Notes: a model not told the origin generated them from the sequence alone. A DNA stretch of 51,963 nt from DASTQL01 sp035761805 (GCA_035761805.1 DASTQL010000236.1:1-51963); one strand, 5' to 3'. Shown: positions 7,578 to 17,115, counted from the first letter of the stretch. Numbers and translations: made by a program.

Positions 7578-7934
7578 GTGAGGGCCAAGGACGCGCTCGG
7601 GATCTACGGCGAGGAGGTGGCGGTCCGTCACCTGGAGGAGGCGGGTTGGACCATCCTCGCCCGCAACTGGCGGTGCGAGGCCGGCGAGCTCGACGTGGTC
7701 GCACTCGACGGCGAGGTGCTGGTGTTCTGCGAGGTCAAGACCCGGTCCGACCTCGGCTTCGGCTCGCCGCTGGAGGCCGTGAGCCGGGCCAAGGCGCTGC
7801 GCCAGCGGCGACTGGCTGCTCGGTGGCTGGACTCGCACGGCGGCCGGACGCGGGAGATCCGGTTCGACGTGGTCGGCGTGCTCAGCCCGCGGCGGGGCGG
7901 GCCGGTCGTCGAGCACGTGCGAGGAGCGGCGTGA
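7578..7934 (+). CDS. YraN family (UPF0102) nuclease-fold protein
   Basis: This 118-aa protein belongs to the UPF0102/YraN family, which has a restriction-endonuclease-like fold. The metal-site pattern is present: GELDVVALDGEVLVFCEVKTR (acidic residues plus the E-x-K pair), preceded by YGEEVAVRHLEEAGW. The cellular role is not established. The GTG at 7578 has GGGAGG at 7563-7568; an in-frame upstream ATG-like start at 7542 would add 12 non-family residues. Its stop overlaps the yifB start by one base, and yraN-yifB-dprA is the normal actinobacterial order, so these three are co-transcribed. Confidence 0.93.
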   Translation: MRAKDALGIYGEEVAVRHLEEAGWTILARNWRCEAGELDVVALDGEVLVFCEVKTRSDLGFGSPLEAVSRAKALRQRRLAARWLDSHGGRTREIRFDVVGVLSPRRGGPVVEHVRGAA

Positions 7935-9541
7935 TGCGGCTGGCGACCTGTGGGTGCGTGGCGCTCGTCGGTGTGCAGGGCCACCTGGTCCAGGTGGAGG
8001 TGCACATCGGCGGCATGCCCGGGTTCGTCCTGGTCGGGCTGCCCGACACCGCCCTGGCCGAGGCCCGCGACCGGGTCCGGGCCGCCGTGCTCTGCTCCGG
8101 CGAGCCCTGGCCGCAGCAGCGGATCACCGTCAACCTGTCCCCCGCCTCCATCCCGAAGCGAGGGACCCACTTCGACCTGCCGGTCGCCGTCGCCGTGCTC
8201 GCCGCCGACGGTCGCCTCCCCGCGGGCGTCATCGACGGGCTGGTGCTGCTGGGCGAGCTGGGGCTCGACGGGGCACTGCGGCCGGTCCGAGGCGTCCTGC
8301 CGGCCGTGCTGGCGGCGCACGACGCGGGCGTCCGGCGTGTCGTCGTACCGGCCGCCAACGCCGGCGAGGCCCGGCTCGTGCCGGACATGCAGGTGCTGGG
8401 AGCCACGTCGCTGGCCCAGGTGGTGGCACTGCTGCGGGGCGAGCTGCTCACCGACTGCGCCTCGACCGGAGCCGTCGACGACCGGGCCGCCCCGGTCGGT
8501 GCACCTCCCGGTCCGGGCGTCGCCGCCGGCTGCCGCGCAGCGACGCCGGCCGCGTGCCCGTCCACCGGCGACGGCCGCGCCGTCCCCGATCTGGCCGACG
8601 TCATCGGCCAGGGCAACGCCAGGCGTGCCGTGGAGGTCGCCGCGGCCGGCCACCACCACCTCCTCCTCACCGGGCCTCCCGGGGGCGGCAAGACGATGCT
8701 CGCCCGGCGACTTCCCGGGCTGCTGCCCGACCTCCGGCGGCACGAGGCGCTGGAGGTCACCGCGATCCACTCGCTCGCCGGCATCCTCCCGGAGGACCGG
8801 CCACTGGTCACCCGGCCGCCGTTCGCCGACCCTCACCACTCCGCGTCGCGGGCGGCCATCGTGGGCGGTGGCAGTCGCCTGGTCCGTCCGGGCGCCGCGG
8901 CCTGCGCCCACCGAGGCGTGCTCCTGCTCGACGAGGCGCCGGAGTTCGGCCCCCACGTGCTCGACTGCCTGCGGCAGCCGCTCGAGCACGGCGAGATCGT
9001 CGTCGACCGGGCAGAGTTCTCCGCACGGTTCCCTGCGCGCTTCCTGCTGGTGCTGGCCAGCAACCCGTGTCCGTGTGGGCACCACGGGGGGAGCGCGACT
9101 GTCTGCGAGTGCACACCCGACGCGGTCCGCCGCTACACCCGTCGGCTGTCGGGCCCGGTGCGGGACCGGGTCGACGTCACCGTCTGGGTCAAGGCGCCCT
9201 CCCTCGTCGAGATGCGGGCCGGCACCGCCCGCAGCGAGTCGAGCGGGGACGTCGCGATCCGGGTCGCCGAGGCCCGGGAACGACAGGCCCGGCGGCTCGC
9301 CGGCACTCCGTGGTCGGTCAACGGTGACGTGCCGGGACCCACGATGCGCCGGCACTTCGCCCCACAGCCGGGGTCGATGGAGCCCGTGGAACGCTTCCTC
9401 GCCACCGGGGCGCTCAGCGCACGGGGCGCCGACCGTGTACTCCGGGTCGCGTGGACCTTGGCCGACCTCGCCGGCCGGGACCGGCCCGGCAGGCGAGAGG
9501 TGCTGGAGGCGCACGGCCTCCGTGCCGGGCTGGCCGCGTGA
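7934..9541 (+). CDS. comM: YifB/ComM family Mg-chelatase-like AAA ATPase
   Basis: This 535-aa ATPase has an N-terminal ChlI-like domain (residues 1-170, starting MRLATCGCVALVGVQGHLVQ). A variable linker follows (about 170-225). The AAA core comes next, with Walker A TGPPGGGKTML and Walker B GVLLLDEAPEF, and then a Cys cluster (SNPCPCGHHGG then CEC) and a C-terminal Mg_chelatase_C domain. In naturally competent bacteria ComM is a branch-migration helicase that aids integration of taken-up DNA; here that is inferred from homology and from its place between yraN and dprA. The ATG at 7934 overlaps the yraN stop by one base, and its own stop overlaps the dprA start by four. Confidence 0.95.
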   Translation: MRLATCGCVALVGVQGHLVQVEVHIGGMPGFVLVGLPDTALAEARDRVRAAVLCSGEPWPQQRITVNLSPASIPKRGTHFDLPVAVAVLAADGRLPAGVIDGLVLLGELGLDGALRPVRGVLPAVLAAHDAGVRRVVVPAANAGEARLVPDMQVLGATSLAQVVALLRGELLTDCASTGAVDDRAAPVGAPPGPGVAAGCRAATPAACPSTGDGRAVPDLADVIGQGNARRAVEVAAAGHHHLLLTGPPGGGKTMLARRLPGLLPDLRRHEALEVTAIHSLAGILPEDRPLVTRPPFADPHHSASRAAIVGGGSRLVRPGAAACAHRGVLLLDEAPEFGPHVLDCLRQPLEHGEIVVDRAEFSARFPARFLLVLASNPCPCGHHGGSATVCECTPDAVRRYTRRLSGPVRDRVDVTVWVKAPSLVEMRAGTARSESSGDVAIRVAEARERQARRLAGTPWSVNGDVPGPTMRRHFAPQPGSMEPVERFLATGALSARGADRVLRVAWTLADLAGRDRPGRREVLEAHGLRAGLAA

Positions 9542-10770
9542 TCGGCCAGCGGGAGCGGCGCACGTGGGCAGCGCTCGCGTCGGTGGTGGAGCCGGGAACC
9601 CCGGGGATCCGCCAGGCCGTCGCGGAGCACGGTCCCGGCACGGTACTGGCCGCCCTGCGGGAGGGTCGGTGGGAGGGCGGCACCGGGTCGGCACTCCGGC
9701 GCCGGGCCCTCTCCGCCGACGGTTCCCGCGTCCTCGAGAGCACCCGTCGGGCCGGGATGCGGTTCAGCTGTCCGGGTGACGATGACTGGCCGGCCGGACT
9801 CGAGACGCTCGACGTCGTCGGTCCCAAGGACGAGATCGGCGGCGGACCGCTGGGTCTGTGGGTCGGAGGCGCCGCCGACCTGGCCGAGCTGGTCGAGCGG
9901 TCGGTGGCCGTGGTGGGTGCACGGGCCGCCACGGCGTACGGCACGCAGGTGGCCGCCGACCTGGCCGCCGGCCTCGGCGACCGCGGCTGGACCGTGGTCT
10001 CCGGCGGCGCCTACGGCATCGACGCCGCCGCCCATCGCGGTGCGCTCGCCGTCGGGTCGCCGACGGTGGCGGTCCTCGCCTGCGGTGCTGACGTGGCCTA
10101 CCCGCGGGGCAACGCGGGGCTGATCTCCCGCGCCCGGGTGGAGGGGGCGGTGGTCGCGGAGCTGCCGCCGGGCTCCCATCCCACCCGGATGCGGTTTCTG
10201 GCCCGCAACCGCCTCATCGCCGCTCTGACGAGGGGCACGGTGGTCGTGGAGGCCGCGGCGCGCTCCGGTGCCCTGAGCACCCTGCGGTGGGCGCACCACC
10301 TCGGCCGGCAGGGCATGGCCGTCCCAGGGCCGGTGACGTCGGCGCTGTCCGCCGGCACGCACCAGGCCTTGCGGGGCGAGACGGCGCTCGTCACCGGGGT
10401 CGGTGACGTGCTCGACCTCGTGGGCAAGCTCGGGATCGACGCCGCGCCGGCCCCGCGGGGACCGGGTCGGCCTTGGGACGAGCTGCCGCCGGCACGGCTG
10501 GCCGTGCTCGAGGCCCTCCCCGCTCGTGGCCTGCGGACCGTCGAGGACGTGTCCCGGCGTAGCGGGGTCGGCGAGTCCGACGTCCGCGTGGAGCTCGTCG
10601 AGCTCGAGCTGGTGGGACTCGCCGAAGCGGCGCCTGCGGGATGGCGTCTGGGCCAGCGGGCCCGCGCGGCGCGGTCCGCCGACCGCCACGCAGCCCGCGC
10701 CGCCGCCGAAGCCGCCGACGGCAGGTCGATCGGGGCAGTCGACGGCGGCGCGCCGCCCGGCGGTGCTTGA
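9538..10770 (+). CDS. dprA: DNA-processing protein DprA
   Basis: DprA binds incoming single-stranded DNA and loads RecA during transformation. The 410-aa product has the Rossmann-like DprA core: RSVAVVGARAATAYGTQVA, VVSGGAYGIDAAAHRGAL, VAYPRGNAGLISR and RFLARNRLIAALTRGTVVVEAA. A C-terminal winged-helix-like region (about 325-375) follows, then an Ala-rich tail. The GTG at 9538 overlaps the yifB stop (GTGA). An N-terminal helical SAM-like domain occupies residues 5-90. It is coupled to yifB upstream and nearly abuts the recombinase gene downstream. Its presence does not by itself prove natural competence. Confidence 0.94.
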   Translation: MIGQRERRTWAALASVVEPGTPGIRQAVAEHGPGTVLAALREGRWEGGTGSALRRRALSADGSRVLESTRRAGMRFSCPGDDDWPAGLETLDVVGPKDEIGGGPLGLWVGGAADLAELVERSVAVVGARAATAYGTQVAADLAAGLGDRGWTVVSGGAYGIDAAAHRGALAVGSPTVAVLACGADVAYPRGNAGLISRARVEGAVVAELPPGSHPTRMRFLARNRLIAALTRGTVVVEAAARSGALSTLRWAHHLGRQGMAVPGPVTSALSAGTHQALRGETALVTGVGDVLDLVGKLGIDAAPAPRGPGRPWDELPPARLAVLEALPARGLRTVEDVSRRSGVGESDVRVELVELELVGLAEAAPAGWRLGQRARAARSADRHAARAAAEAADGRSIGAVDGGAPPGGA

Positions 10771-10801
10771 CGCGTGCCGCTGGCCGCCCGACGGTGACCC
10801 T

Positions 10802-11725
10802 GTGCCCGCAGAGCTCCCCGACGACCTGGCCGCGGTGCTGGGGGACTTCGAGCGGTACCTGGTGTCGGAGCGGGACCGGTCGCAGCACACCGTGCGTGCC
10901 TACGTGGGCGATGTCGCGAGCCTGCTGGACCACCTGCACCGGCGGCGCGCCGGCGGGCTCGCCGACCTGGACCTGCGGTCCCTGCGCAGCTGGCTGGCCC
11001 GCCTGCGCAGTCAGGGGCGGTCCCGGGCGACGCTCGCGCGGCGAGCCTCCGCGGCACGGACCTTCACCTCCTGGGCGCACCGCGTGGGGCTGCTCGAGGA
11101 CGACCCGGGGGCAGCCTTGGACAGTCCTCGACGACGACGGACCCTGCCCGAGGTCCTGCGGGCCGACCAGGCCGCCGAGGCGCTGTCCGCGCTCGTCGAC
11201 GAGGCCGGTCCGGGCGACCCGGTCGCCCTCCGGGACAGCGCGGTGCTCGAGCTGCTCTACGCAGGAGGTGTGCGGGTCGGCGAGCTCGTCGGCCTCGACG
11301 TCGACGACATCGACCACGATCGTCGCCTGGTCCGCGTCCTCGGCAAGGGGCGCAAGGAGCGCAGCGTCCCGATCGGTGTCCCCGCCGAGCGAGCCCTGCA
11401 GTCCTGGCTCCGGGCCGGGCGGCCCGTCATGGCTGCGGCCGACTCCGGTCCGGCGCTGTTCCTCGGAGTCCGTGGCCGCCGGATCGATCCCCGGACGGTC
11501 CGCCGGGTGGTCCACGCCCGGGTGTCGGCGACACCGGGCACACCCGACCTCGGCCCCCACGGCCTACGCCACAGCGCGGCGACCCACCTGCTGGAGGGCG
11601 GGGCCGACCTGCGTAGCGTCCAGGAGCTGCTCGGGCATGCCTCCCTCGCCACCACGCAGATCTACACGCACGTGTCCGCCGAACGGCTGCGCCAGGCGTA
11701 CCTCCAGGCGCACCCGCGGGCTTGA
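10802..11725 (+). CDS. xerC: XerC-type tyrosine recombinase
   Basis: This 307-aa recombinase has a SAM-like N-terminal core-binding domain (LGDFERYLVSERDRSQHTVRAY). The catalytic domain carries all the tyrosine-recombinase residues: Arg in AGGVRVGELVGL, Lys in GKGRKERSVPI, HGLRHSAATHLL (His and Arg), LLGHASLATTQIYTHV (His, and Tyr288 as nucleophile). It is the size of XerC/XerD and sits next to dprA as xerC does in many actinobacteria, so it most likely resolves chromosome dimers at dif. The GTG at 10802 gives the usual length; a GTG at 10763 would overlap dprA and add 13 residues. No integrase-specific extension or mobile-element context is present. Confidence 0.9.
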   Translation: MPAELPDDLAAVLGDFERYLVSERDRSQHTVRAYVGDVASLLDHLHRRRAGGLADLDLRSLRSWLARLRSQGRSRATLARRASAARTFTSWAHRVGLLEDDPGAALDSPRRRRTLPEVLRADQAAEALSALVDEAGPGDPVALRDSAVLELLYAGGVRVGELVGLDVDDIDHDRRLVRVLGKGRKERSVPIGVPAERALQSWLRAGRPVMAAADSGPALFLGVRGRRIDPRTVRRVVHARVSATPGTPDLGPHGLRHSAATHLLEGGADLRSVQELLGHASLATTQIYTHVSAERLRQAYLQAHPRA

Positions 11726-11802
11726 GCGCCCTAGGGCACGCGCCTGGGCGCCCGATGACCCCGTGCGGGTGGTGGGCATGTACCCACCCAGAGGTGTGGC
11801 GG

Positions 11803-12582
11803 TCAGCCCGCGCGGCGGCGCCGCACCACCACGGCCGTGGCCCCGGCCGCCAGCCCCAGGGCGAGACCCGCGGTCAGGAGGGTTCCGCCCGACCGGGCTC
11901 CCGTCGTCCCGGCCCGATGGGCCGCGTTCGACACCGCTCCGGCCGGCTGCACCGCGCCATCGACCGCCCCGGCACCGCCCGGGAGGCCAGCGACCCTCCC
12001 GTCCGTCGGCGACCCCTGGCCGCCCCGCTGTCTCGTCGCGGGCACGGCATGACCTGCCAGGGCGGCACCTCCGAGCGGGAGCAGGCGGACCGGCCCTCCC
12101 GACAGCAGGGACAGCGGGTCGAGGTAGGAGTCCCCGCGCACCAGGCCCCAGTGCAGGCAGGCCGTCGGGACGCAGTGGCCCGGAGACTCCAACCGACCGA
12201 TCGCCTGGCCGGCGGCCACCTGGAGCCCGACGGAGACGGCCGCCGTCACCGGTTCGTAGGTCGTGCGCAGATCGCCGTGGACGACGGCGACGACTCCCCG
12301 ACCGGCGAGACGGCCGGCGTAGTAGACCACCCCGGCACCCGCTGCCCGTACGGTCGTGCCGACGTCGGCCTCCAGGTCGACGCCCCGGTGGCCGGCGAGC
12401 CACGGTCGGTCGGGTGGAGCGAACTGCCGGACCACCGACGGCGGCGAGGTGGGCGAACCCACCGGCCATGTCCACGGACCGGCGCGGGCCGGGTCGGCGA
12501 CGGCGACGAGCACGGGCGTGGCACCGGCCAGAGTGCCGAGGAGCAGGAGCGTCGCGAGGCGGATCACGTGCGTGGGAGTCAT
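11803..12582 (-). CDS. secreted, C-terminally anchored M23-family peptidase
   Basis: This 259-aa protein has a signal peptide (MTPTHVIRLATLLLLGTLAG, likely cut near ADPARA) and a LytM/M23 domain at about residues 45-165. A Ser/Gly/Ala linker and a C-terminal membrane helix ending in RRRR follow. The zinc motif GHRGVDLE (H-x3-D) is intact, but the usual H-x-H is CLHWGL, so the first His is a Cys. I recall the same CLHWG form in the M23 protein next to rpsB in mycobacteria. M23 enzymes cut peptidoglycan cross-bridges; whether this variant is active is uncertain. The ATG at 12582 is set by the signal peptide. It is convergent with xerC and divergent from the DUF3048 gene. Confidence 0.9.
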   Translation of the reverse strand: MTPTHVIRLATLLLLGTLAGATPVLVAVADPARAGPWTWPVGSPTSPPSVVRQFAPPDRPWLAGHRGVDLEADVGTTVRAAGAGVVYYAGRLAGRGVVAVVHGDLRTTYEPVTAAVSVGLQVAAGQAIGRLESPGHCVPTACLHWGLVRGDSYLDPLSLLSGGPVRLLPLGGAALAGHAVPATRQRGGQGSPTDGRVAGLPGGAGAVDGAVQPAGAVSNAAHRAGTTGARSGGTLLTAGLALGLAAGATAVVVRRRRAG

Positions 12583-12785
12583 GGGAGCACGGTGGTCCTG
12601 TCCGCGGCCCGTGTGGCGAGGCGGCCCCCAGCGTGTGGACCGCGGGCCGGCGCTGCTCGGGCTGTGGACGGGGGCGCGCACACCGCCCGTACGGGGGCCA
12701 TCGGCCCTGGTGGGGGGCGACGGCGGGCAGGGACACTCGAGTGGTGGGGCGGGTGTACCCCGTGGCAGTGCGGCAGGAGTCCCGC

Positions 12786-13859
12786 ATGAGGCTGAACCGG
12801 CACAGGGTCGCGATCGGCGCCGGCGTCGCCCTGCTCTTGGTCCTGGTCGCTGTCGGTGCCGCCCTCCTGTTCGGTCGGGGTCCCGCCACGCCACCGGCTC
12901 CACCGCCCGTGGTCGCTCCCGGCGTCACACCGACCACCCCGTCCGCGTCCCTGGCACCGTTGACGGGGCTCCCGGCGACCGATCCGGCCGGGCTCGACCA
13001 CCCTGCCGTCGCCGTCAAGCTCTCGGACGTCCGCCAGGCGCATCCCCAGGCGGGCGTCGACCGGGCGGACATCGTGTTCGTCGAGCCGATCGGCGTCGCC
13101 TACACCCGCTTGGCCGCCGTCTTCCACTCCGACGTCCCCGACCGGGTGGGACCGGTGCGCTCGGTCCGGCCGATGGACGCTGCGCTGCTGAGCCCGATGA
13201 GGCCCGTCCTGGCGAGCACCATGGCGGCCGAGTGGGTGATGCGCTACGTCGACGAGGTGGCCGACGTGGACCACCTGGGGTCGCTGCGGGTGGCCGACCC
13301 CGATGCCTATGTCCTCGACCCGTCCAGGCCACGGCCCGACGACGTGTTCACCGACCCGGTGCTCCTGCTGGAGCTCTCCGACCGCACCGAACCTCCGCCT
13401 CCGTACTTCAGCTACTCCTCCGACCTGGCGAGCAGCTCCGCCGTACGGGCAGCGGCCATGGGTTCCACGGTCGAGATCCCGTACGGGCCGGGGTGGACCG
13501 TGCGGTGGACCTACGACGAGGCGGCCCGGCGGTACCTGCGGGAGCAGCCCTGGGGGCCGCACGAGACGACGGAGGCGGTGCAGGTCAGCGCCACCAACGT
13601 GCTCGTGCTCGAGGTGGGGTCGCTGACGCAGAAGCTGAGCGAGGGCGGGGGTGCGCCAGTACCCGTCCTCCAGCTCGTGGACGGGACCGGCTCCTTCCTG
13701 GCGCTGTCCGGTGGTCACCGGGTGACGGGCACGTGGAGCAAGGCCGCCGTCGACCGGCCGTTCCGGCTGACGACCACGGCCGGTGACCCGTTGATGCTCG
13801 CGCCGGGCGCCACCTGGGTGGAGATGCCTGCCCCGGACGCGGGCGTCGTGGTGCGGTGA
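12786..13859 (+). CDS. membrane-anchored DUF3048 (YerB-like) protein
   Basis: This 357-aa protein has one N-terminal membrane helix (about residues 8-30, VAIGAGVALLLVLVAVGAAL). A Pro/Thr-rich stalk follows, then an extracytoplasmic DUF3048 domain in two parts: LTGLPATDPAGLDHPAVAVKLSD, ADIVFVEPIGVAYTRLAAVFH and VGPVRSVRPMDAALL, then a C-terminal part with GWTVRWTYDEAARRYLREQPWG. There is no lipobox Cys, unlike the Bacillus lipoprotein YerB. The function of the family is unknown; a cell-envelope role is likely. The ATG at 12786 has AGGAG at 12775-12779. It is divergent from the M23 peptidase across about 200 bp in which no specific element is seen. Confidence 0.88.
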   Translation: MRLNRHRVAIGAGVALLLVLVAVGAALLFGRGPATPPAPPPVVAPGVTPTTPSASLAPLTGLPATDPAGLDHPAVAVKLSDVRQAHPQAGVDRADIVFVEPIGVAYTRLAAVFHSDVPDRVGPVRSVRPMDAALLSPMRPVLASTMAAEWVMRYVDEVADVDHLGSLRVADPDAYVLDPSRPRPDDVFTDPVLLLELSDRTEPPPPYFSYSSDLASSSAVRAAAMGSTVEIPYGPGWTVRWTYDEAARRYLREQPWGPHETTEAVQVSATNVLVLEVGSLTQKLSEGGGAPVPVLQLVDGTGSFLALSGGHRVTGTWSKAAVDRPFRLTTTAGDPLMLAPGATWVEMPAPDAGVVVR

Positions 13860-13905
13860 CCGGGACCGGCCCGCCCGGCCGTCGTCGTACGAGAAGGGAG
13901 AGCGC

Positions 13906-14204
13906 ATGTACGCCCGGACGATCGCCTCTACCTGATCCCCGGCAAGGCCGACGAGGCGATCAGGATCTTCCGCGACCGGGTGGTGCCCGTGGTGCGCGGC
14001 CAGCCCGGCTACGTGAGCACGGCGATCTACATCGACCGCGAGCACGACCGGGCGCAGACCGTCAGCGTGTGGGAGTCCCAGGCGGCCGAGCGGGCCACGA
14101 CCCGGGGTTCCGAGTACCTGACGAAGGTCGTCGGCATGCTGGACGGCTGCCTGGTCAACCGCGACTACGCCACCTGGGAGGTCGGCTGGTCCGACCAGGC
14201 GTGA
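13906..14204 (+). pseudogene. small antibiotic-biosynthesis-monooxygenase-like gene, apparently frameshifted
   Basis: An ATG at 13906, with AAGGGAG at 13894-13900 as ribosome binding site, encodes MYARTIAST and then meets a stop. The rest of the gene is open in another frame: LYLIPGKADEAIRIFRDRVV, QPGYVSTAIYIDREHDRAQT and MLDGCLVNRDYATWEVGW, ending at 14204. Joined, they give an approximately 99-aa dimeric alpha/beta-barrel (ABM) protein whose MYART start is typical of small ABM proteins. One missing base between about 13918 and 13928 explains the break. No in-frame start exists upstream of a GTG at 13980, so the intact reading frame cannot be made as drawn. Either it is a recent pseudogene or there is a sequence error. 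A protein from GTG 13980 (74 aa) would lack the first strand. Confidence 0.65.
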
Positions 14205-14300
14205 CCGCCGGCCACCACCAGGCTGCTGGCGGGATCACCAGGCGCGGACGCCCCGTGAGGGCCCGACCAGGGTGGTGAACGTGGTCATTCCGGGCCCGGC

Positions 14301-14975
14301 TCAGTGCGAGTGCGGCTCCACGACGTGGCCCTCGGAGGACTGCACGACCACGAAGCCCTGGCCGGTGAGGGTCAGCTGGTATGCCTCGCCCGACCCGCGG
14401 CCGATCAGGGCGCCGGCCTTGGCGGTGCGTCGGACACCCGACTGCAGCGTCGTCGACCAGAGCACGGCGCTCTGGACGTCGACGAAGGTCGGGACGTCGA
14501 CGTTCAGCACGACCGGGGTGCCGTGGACCGTGATGGCCAGCACGCCCGTGCCGGTGAAGGTCGTGTTGAACAGGCCCCCGCTGAGCATCGACGCACCCTC
14601 GACCCGCTTGATGTCCCAGGCGAGGCCGCTCTCGAAGGCCAGCACGTTCGATCCGTTGACGGTGACGGACTCACCCTCCAGCCAGAGCAGGTGGATCTCG
14701 TCGGCGTTGCTGGCCAGGAAGACGTCGCCGGCGCCGCTGACCCGCATGAGCGACATGCCCTCGCCGGTGAAGGCCTTCTTGAACATCTTCCCGACGCCGC
14801 CGCTGCCCTCGTACGAGAAGTCGACGTCACCCTGGTAGGCGACCATCGCGCCCTGGCGGGCGAAGAAGTGGCCGCCGGCGCCGACCAGCCGCACCTTGAG
14901 CATCCGCGGGTTCTGCAGGACGAAGCTGCCGGGCTGGACGTCCCGCTCGGTGTTGGCGAAGAGCTCGCTGCGCAT
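14301..14975 (-). CDS. AIM24 family protein
   Basis: This 224-aa protein belongs to the AIM24/TIGR00266 family: MRSELFANTERDVQPGSFVL, LVGAGGHFFARQGAMVAYQG, GEGMSLMRVSGAGDVFLASN and ESVTVNGSNVLAFESGLAWD. The family forms a beta-sandwich related to the N-terminus of tryptophan-RNA-binding proteins; its bacterial role is not known. There is no signal peptide or membrane helix. The ATG at 14975 starts at the family N-terminus. It is convergent with the broken ABM gene and divergent from rpsB. Confidence 0.9.
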   Translation of the reverse strand: MRSELFANTERDVQPGSFVLQNPRMLKVRLVGAGGHFFARQGAMVAYQGDVDFSYEGSGGVGKMFKKAFTGEGMSLMRVSGAGDVFLASNADEIHLLWLEGESVTVNGSNVLAFESGLAWDIKRVEGASMLSGGLFNTTFTGTGVLAITVHGTPVVLNVDVPTFVDVQSAVLWSTTLQSGVRRTAKAGALIGRGSGEAYQLTLTGQGFVVVQSSEGHVVEPHSH

Positions 14976-15030
14976 GCCAGTACTGAACCACTCCGGTCCG
15001 GCGCGGGGTGGGGCGGCCCCGCCCGTCCCG

Positions 15031-15036
15031 TACACT
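15031..15036 (+). promoter_or_regulatory. candidate -10 of the rpsB operon
   Basis: TACACT in CCGTACACTGACCGG fits TANNNT and lies in the 242-bp divergent gap between the AIM24 gene and rpsB. It implies a leader of about 175 nt before rpsB, long enough for autoregulation by S2, though no known leader motif can be assigned by eye. The -35 is weak. Confidence 0.4.
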
Positions 15037-15217
15037 GACCGGTGGCCCGGAGCCGTCCGGGTCGACTTCGCGCGCCCCCACGACCGGTGAGGCCCGGCGG
15101 TCCCCGCGGCAGCGGGGCGGACCTCGCCCGGGGCGCCAGGGGCGACGGCCACCCGGCCGCCGCCAGCAACCGGAACGGCGCCCGTCAGCAGGGCGCGGGA
15201 GGAGGTGGGCGACGCCG

Positions 15218-16141
<924 letters not shown>

Positions 16142-16149
16142 CGCCGCCC

Positions 16150-16196
16150 CGACGACGGCGGCGTCCGGTCGAGCGACCGGGGTGCCGCCGTCGTCG
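16150..16196 (+). terminator. two-part hairpin between rpsB and tsf
   Basis: CGACGACGGCGGC at 16150-16162 pairs perfectly with GCCGCCGTCGTCG at 16184-16196. The loop contains a second perfect stem, CCGGTC (16165-16170) with GACCGG (16175-16180). No U tract follows. It could be a partial terminator or processing site that sets the rpsB:tsf ratio, as intercistronic hairpins do in other bacteria. Confidence 0.5.
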
Positions 16197-16247
16197 CACG
16201 CGGGAACGTCCCGCCCCAGCCCACCAGCAGCCACGAGAGAGCGAGAG

Positions 16248-17066
16248 ATGGCGAACTTCACCGCCGCGGACGTCAAGAAGCTCCGGGACGCCACGGGCGC
16301 CGGGATGATGGACGCGAAGAAGGCCCTGCAGGAGACCCAGGGCGACTTCGACAAGGCCACCGAGGTGCTGCGCATCAAGGGTGCGGCGAGGGCCGCGAAG
16401 CGCGGTGCCGAGCGCACGGCGTCCAACGGCCTCGTCGCGGCCGAGGCCGGTGCCATGGTCGAGCTCGCCTGCGAGACCGACTTCGTGGCCAAGAACGCCG
16501 ACTTCCAGAAGCTTGCGGCAGACATCGTCGCCGTGGCCGCTGCCGAGCGCCCGGCCGACGCCGAGGCGCTGGCTGCGGCCGTGCTGCCCGACGGCCGGAC
16601 GGTGGCCGAGGCGGTCGAGGCCGCCAGCGCGGTCATCGGCGAGAAGCTCGAGCTGCGCCGGGCCGTCGTGCTCGACGGTCCCGTCGCGACCTACCTCCAC
16701 CGCCGGGCCGCCGACCTCCCACCGCAGGTCGGCGTGCTCGTCGCGTACGAAGGCAGCGAGGAGGCCGCGCGGGGGGTGGCGATGCAGGTGGCCGCGATGC
16801 GGCCGCAGTACCTCACGCGCGAGGAGGTGCCGGCGGACCTCGTGGCCAAGGAGCGCGAGATCGCCGAGGCGACCGCACGCGAGGAGGGCAAGCCCGAGCA
16901 GGCCCTGTCGAGGATCGTCGACGGTCGGCTGGGCGGCTTCTACAAGGACAGCGTGCTGCTCGAGCAACCGTCGGTGCAGGAATCGAAGAAGACCGTCCGC
17001 GCCCTCCTGGACGAGGCCGCGACGACGGTGACGCGGTTCGCGCGCTTCGAGGTCGGCCAGGCCTGA
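16248..17066 (+). CDS. tsf: elongation factor Ts
   Basis: EF-Ts is the nucleotide exchange factor for EF-Tu. The 272-aa product has the N-terminal UBA-like domain (MANFTAADVKKLRDATGAGM through MDAKKALQETQGDFDKA), the contact motif ETDFVAKN that inserts toward the EF-Tu Mg site, and the duplicated core subdomains. The ATG at 16248 starts at the family N-terminus, with GAGAGCGAGAG just upstream. It is shorter than the E. coli protein because the coiled-coil region is reduced, as usual in actinobacteria. It lies between rpsB and pyrH. Confidence 0.97.
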   Translation: MANFTAADVKKLRDATGAGMMDAKKALQETQGDFDKATEVLRIKGAARAAKRGAERTASNGLVAAEAGAMVELACETDFVAKNADFQKLAADIVAVAAAERPADAEALAAAVLPDGRTVAEAVEAASAVIGEKLELRRAVVLDGPVATYLHRRAADLPPQVGVLVAYEGSEEAARGVAMQVAAMRPQYLTREEVPADLVAKEREIAEATAREEGKPEQALSRIVDGRLGGFYKDSVLLEQPSVQESKKTVRALLDEAATTVTRFARFEVGQA

Positions 17067-17115
17067 GCCAGACTCGACGACGACCACCGGGAGGTCCGGC
17101 ACCGTGGAGGCGACC

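Noticed and set aside
11771..11788. Small hairpin GGTGGG...CCCACC between xerC and the M23 gene
   Set aside because: Only six pairs, no U tract, and such short stems are common at this GC content.
10641..12785. Plus-strand frame that runs unbroken into the DUF3048 gene from far upstream
   Set aside because: The upstream part overlaps xerC and the M23 gene in other frames and has no family sequence; the membrane-anchor start at 12786 has a good ribosome binding site.
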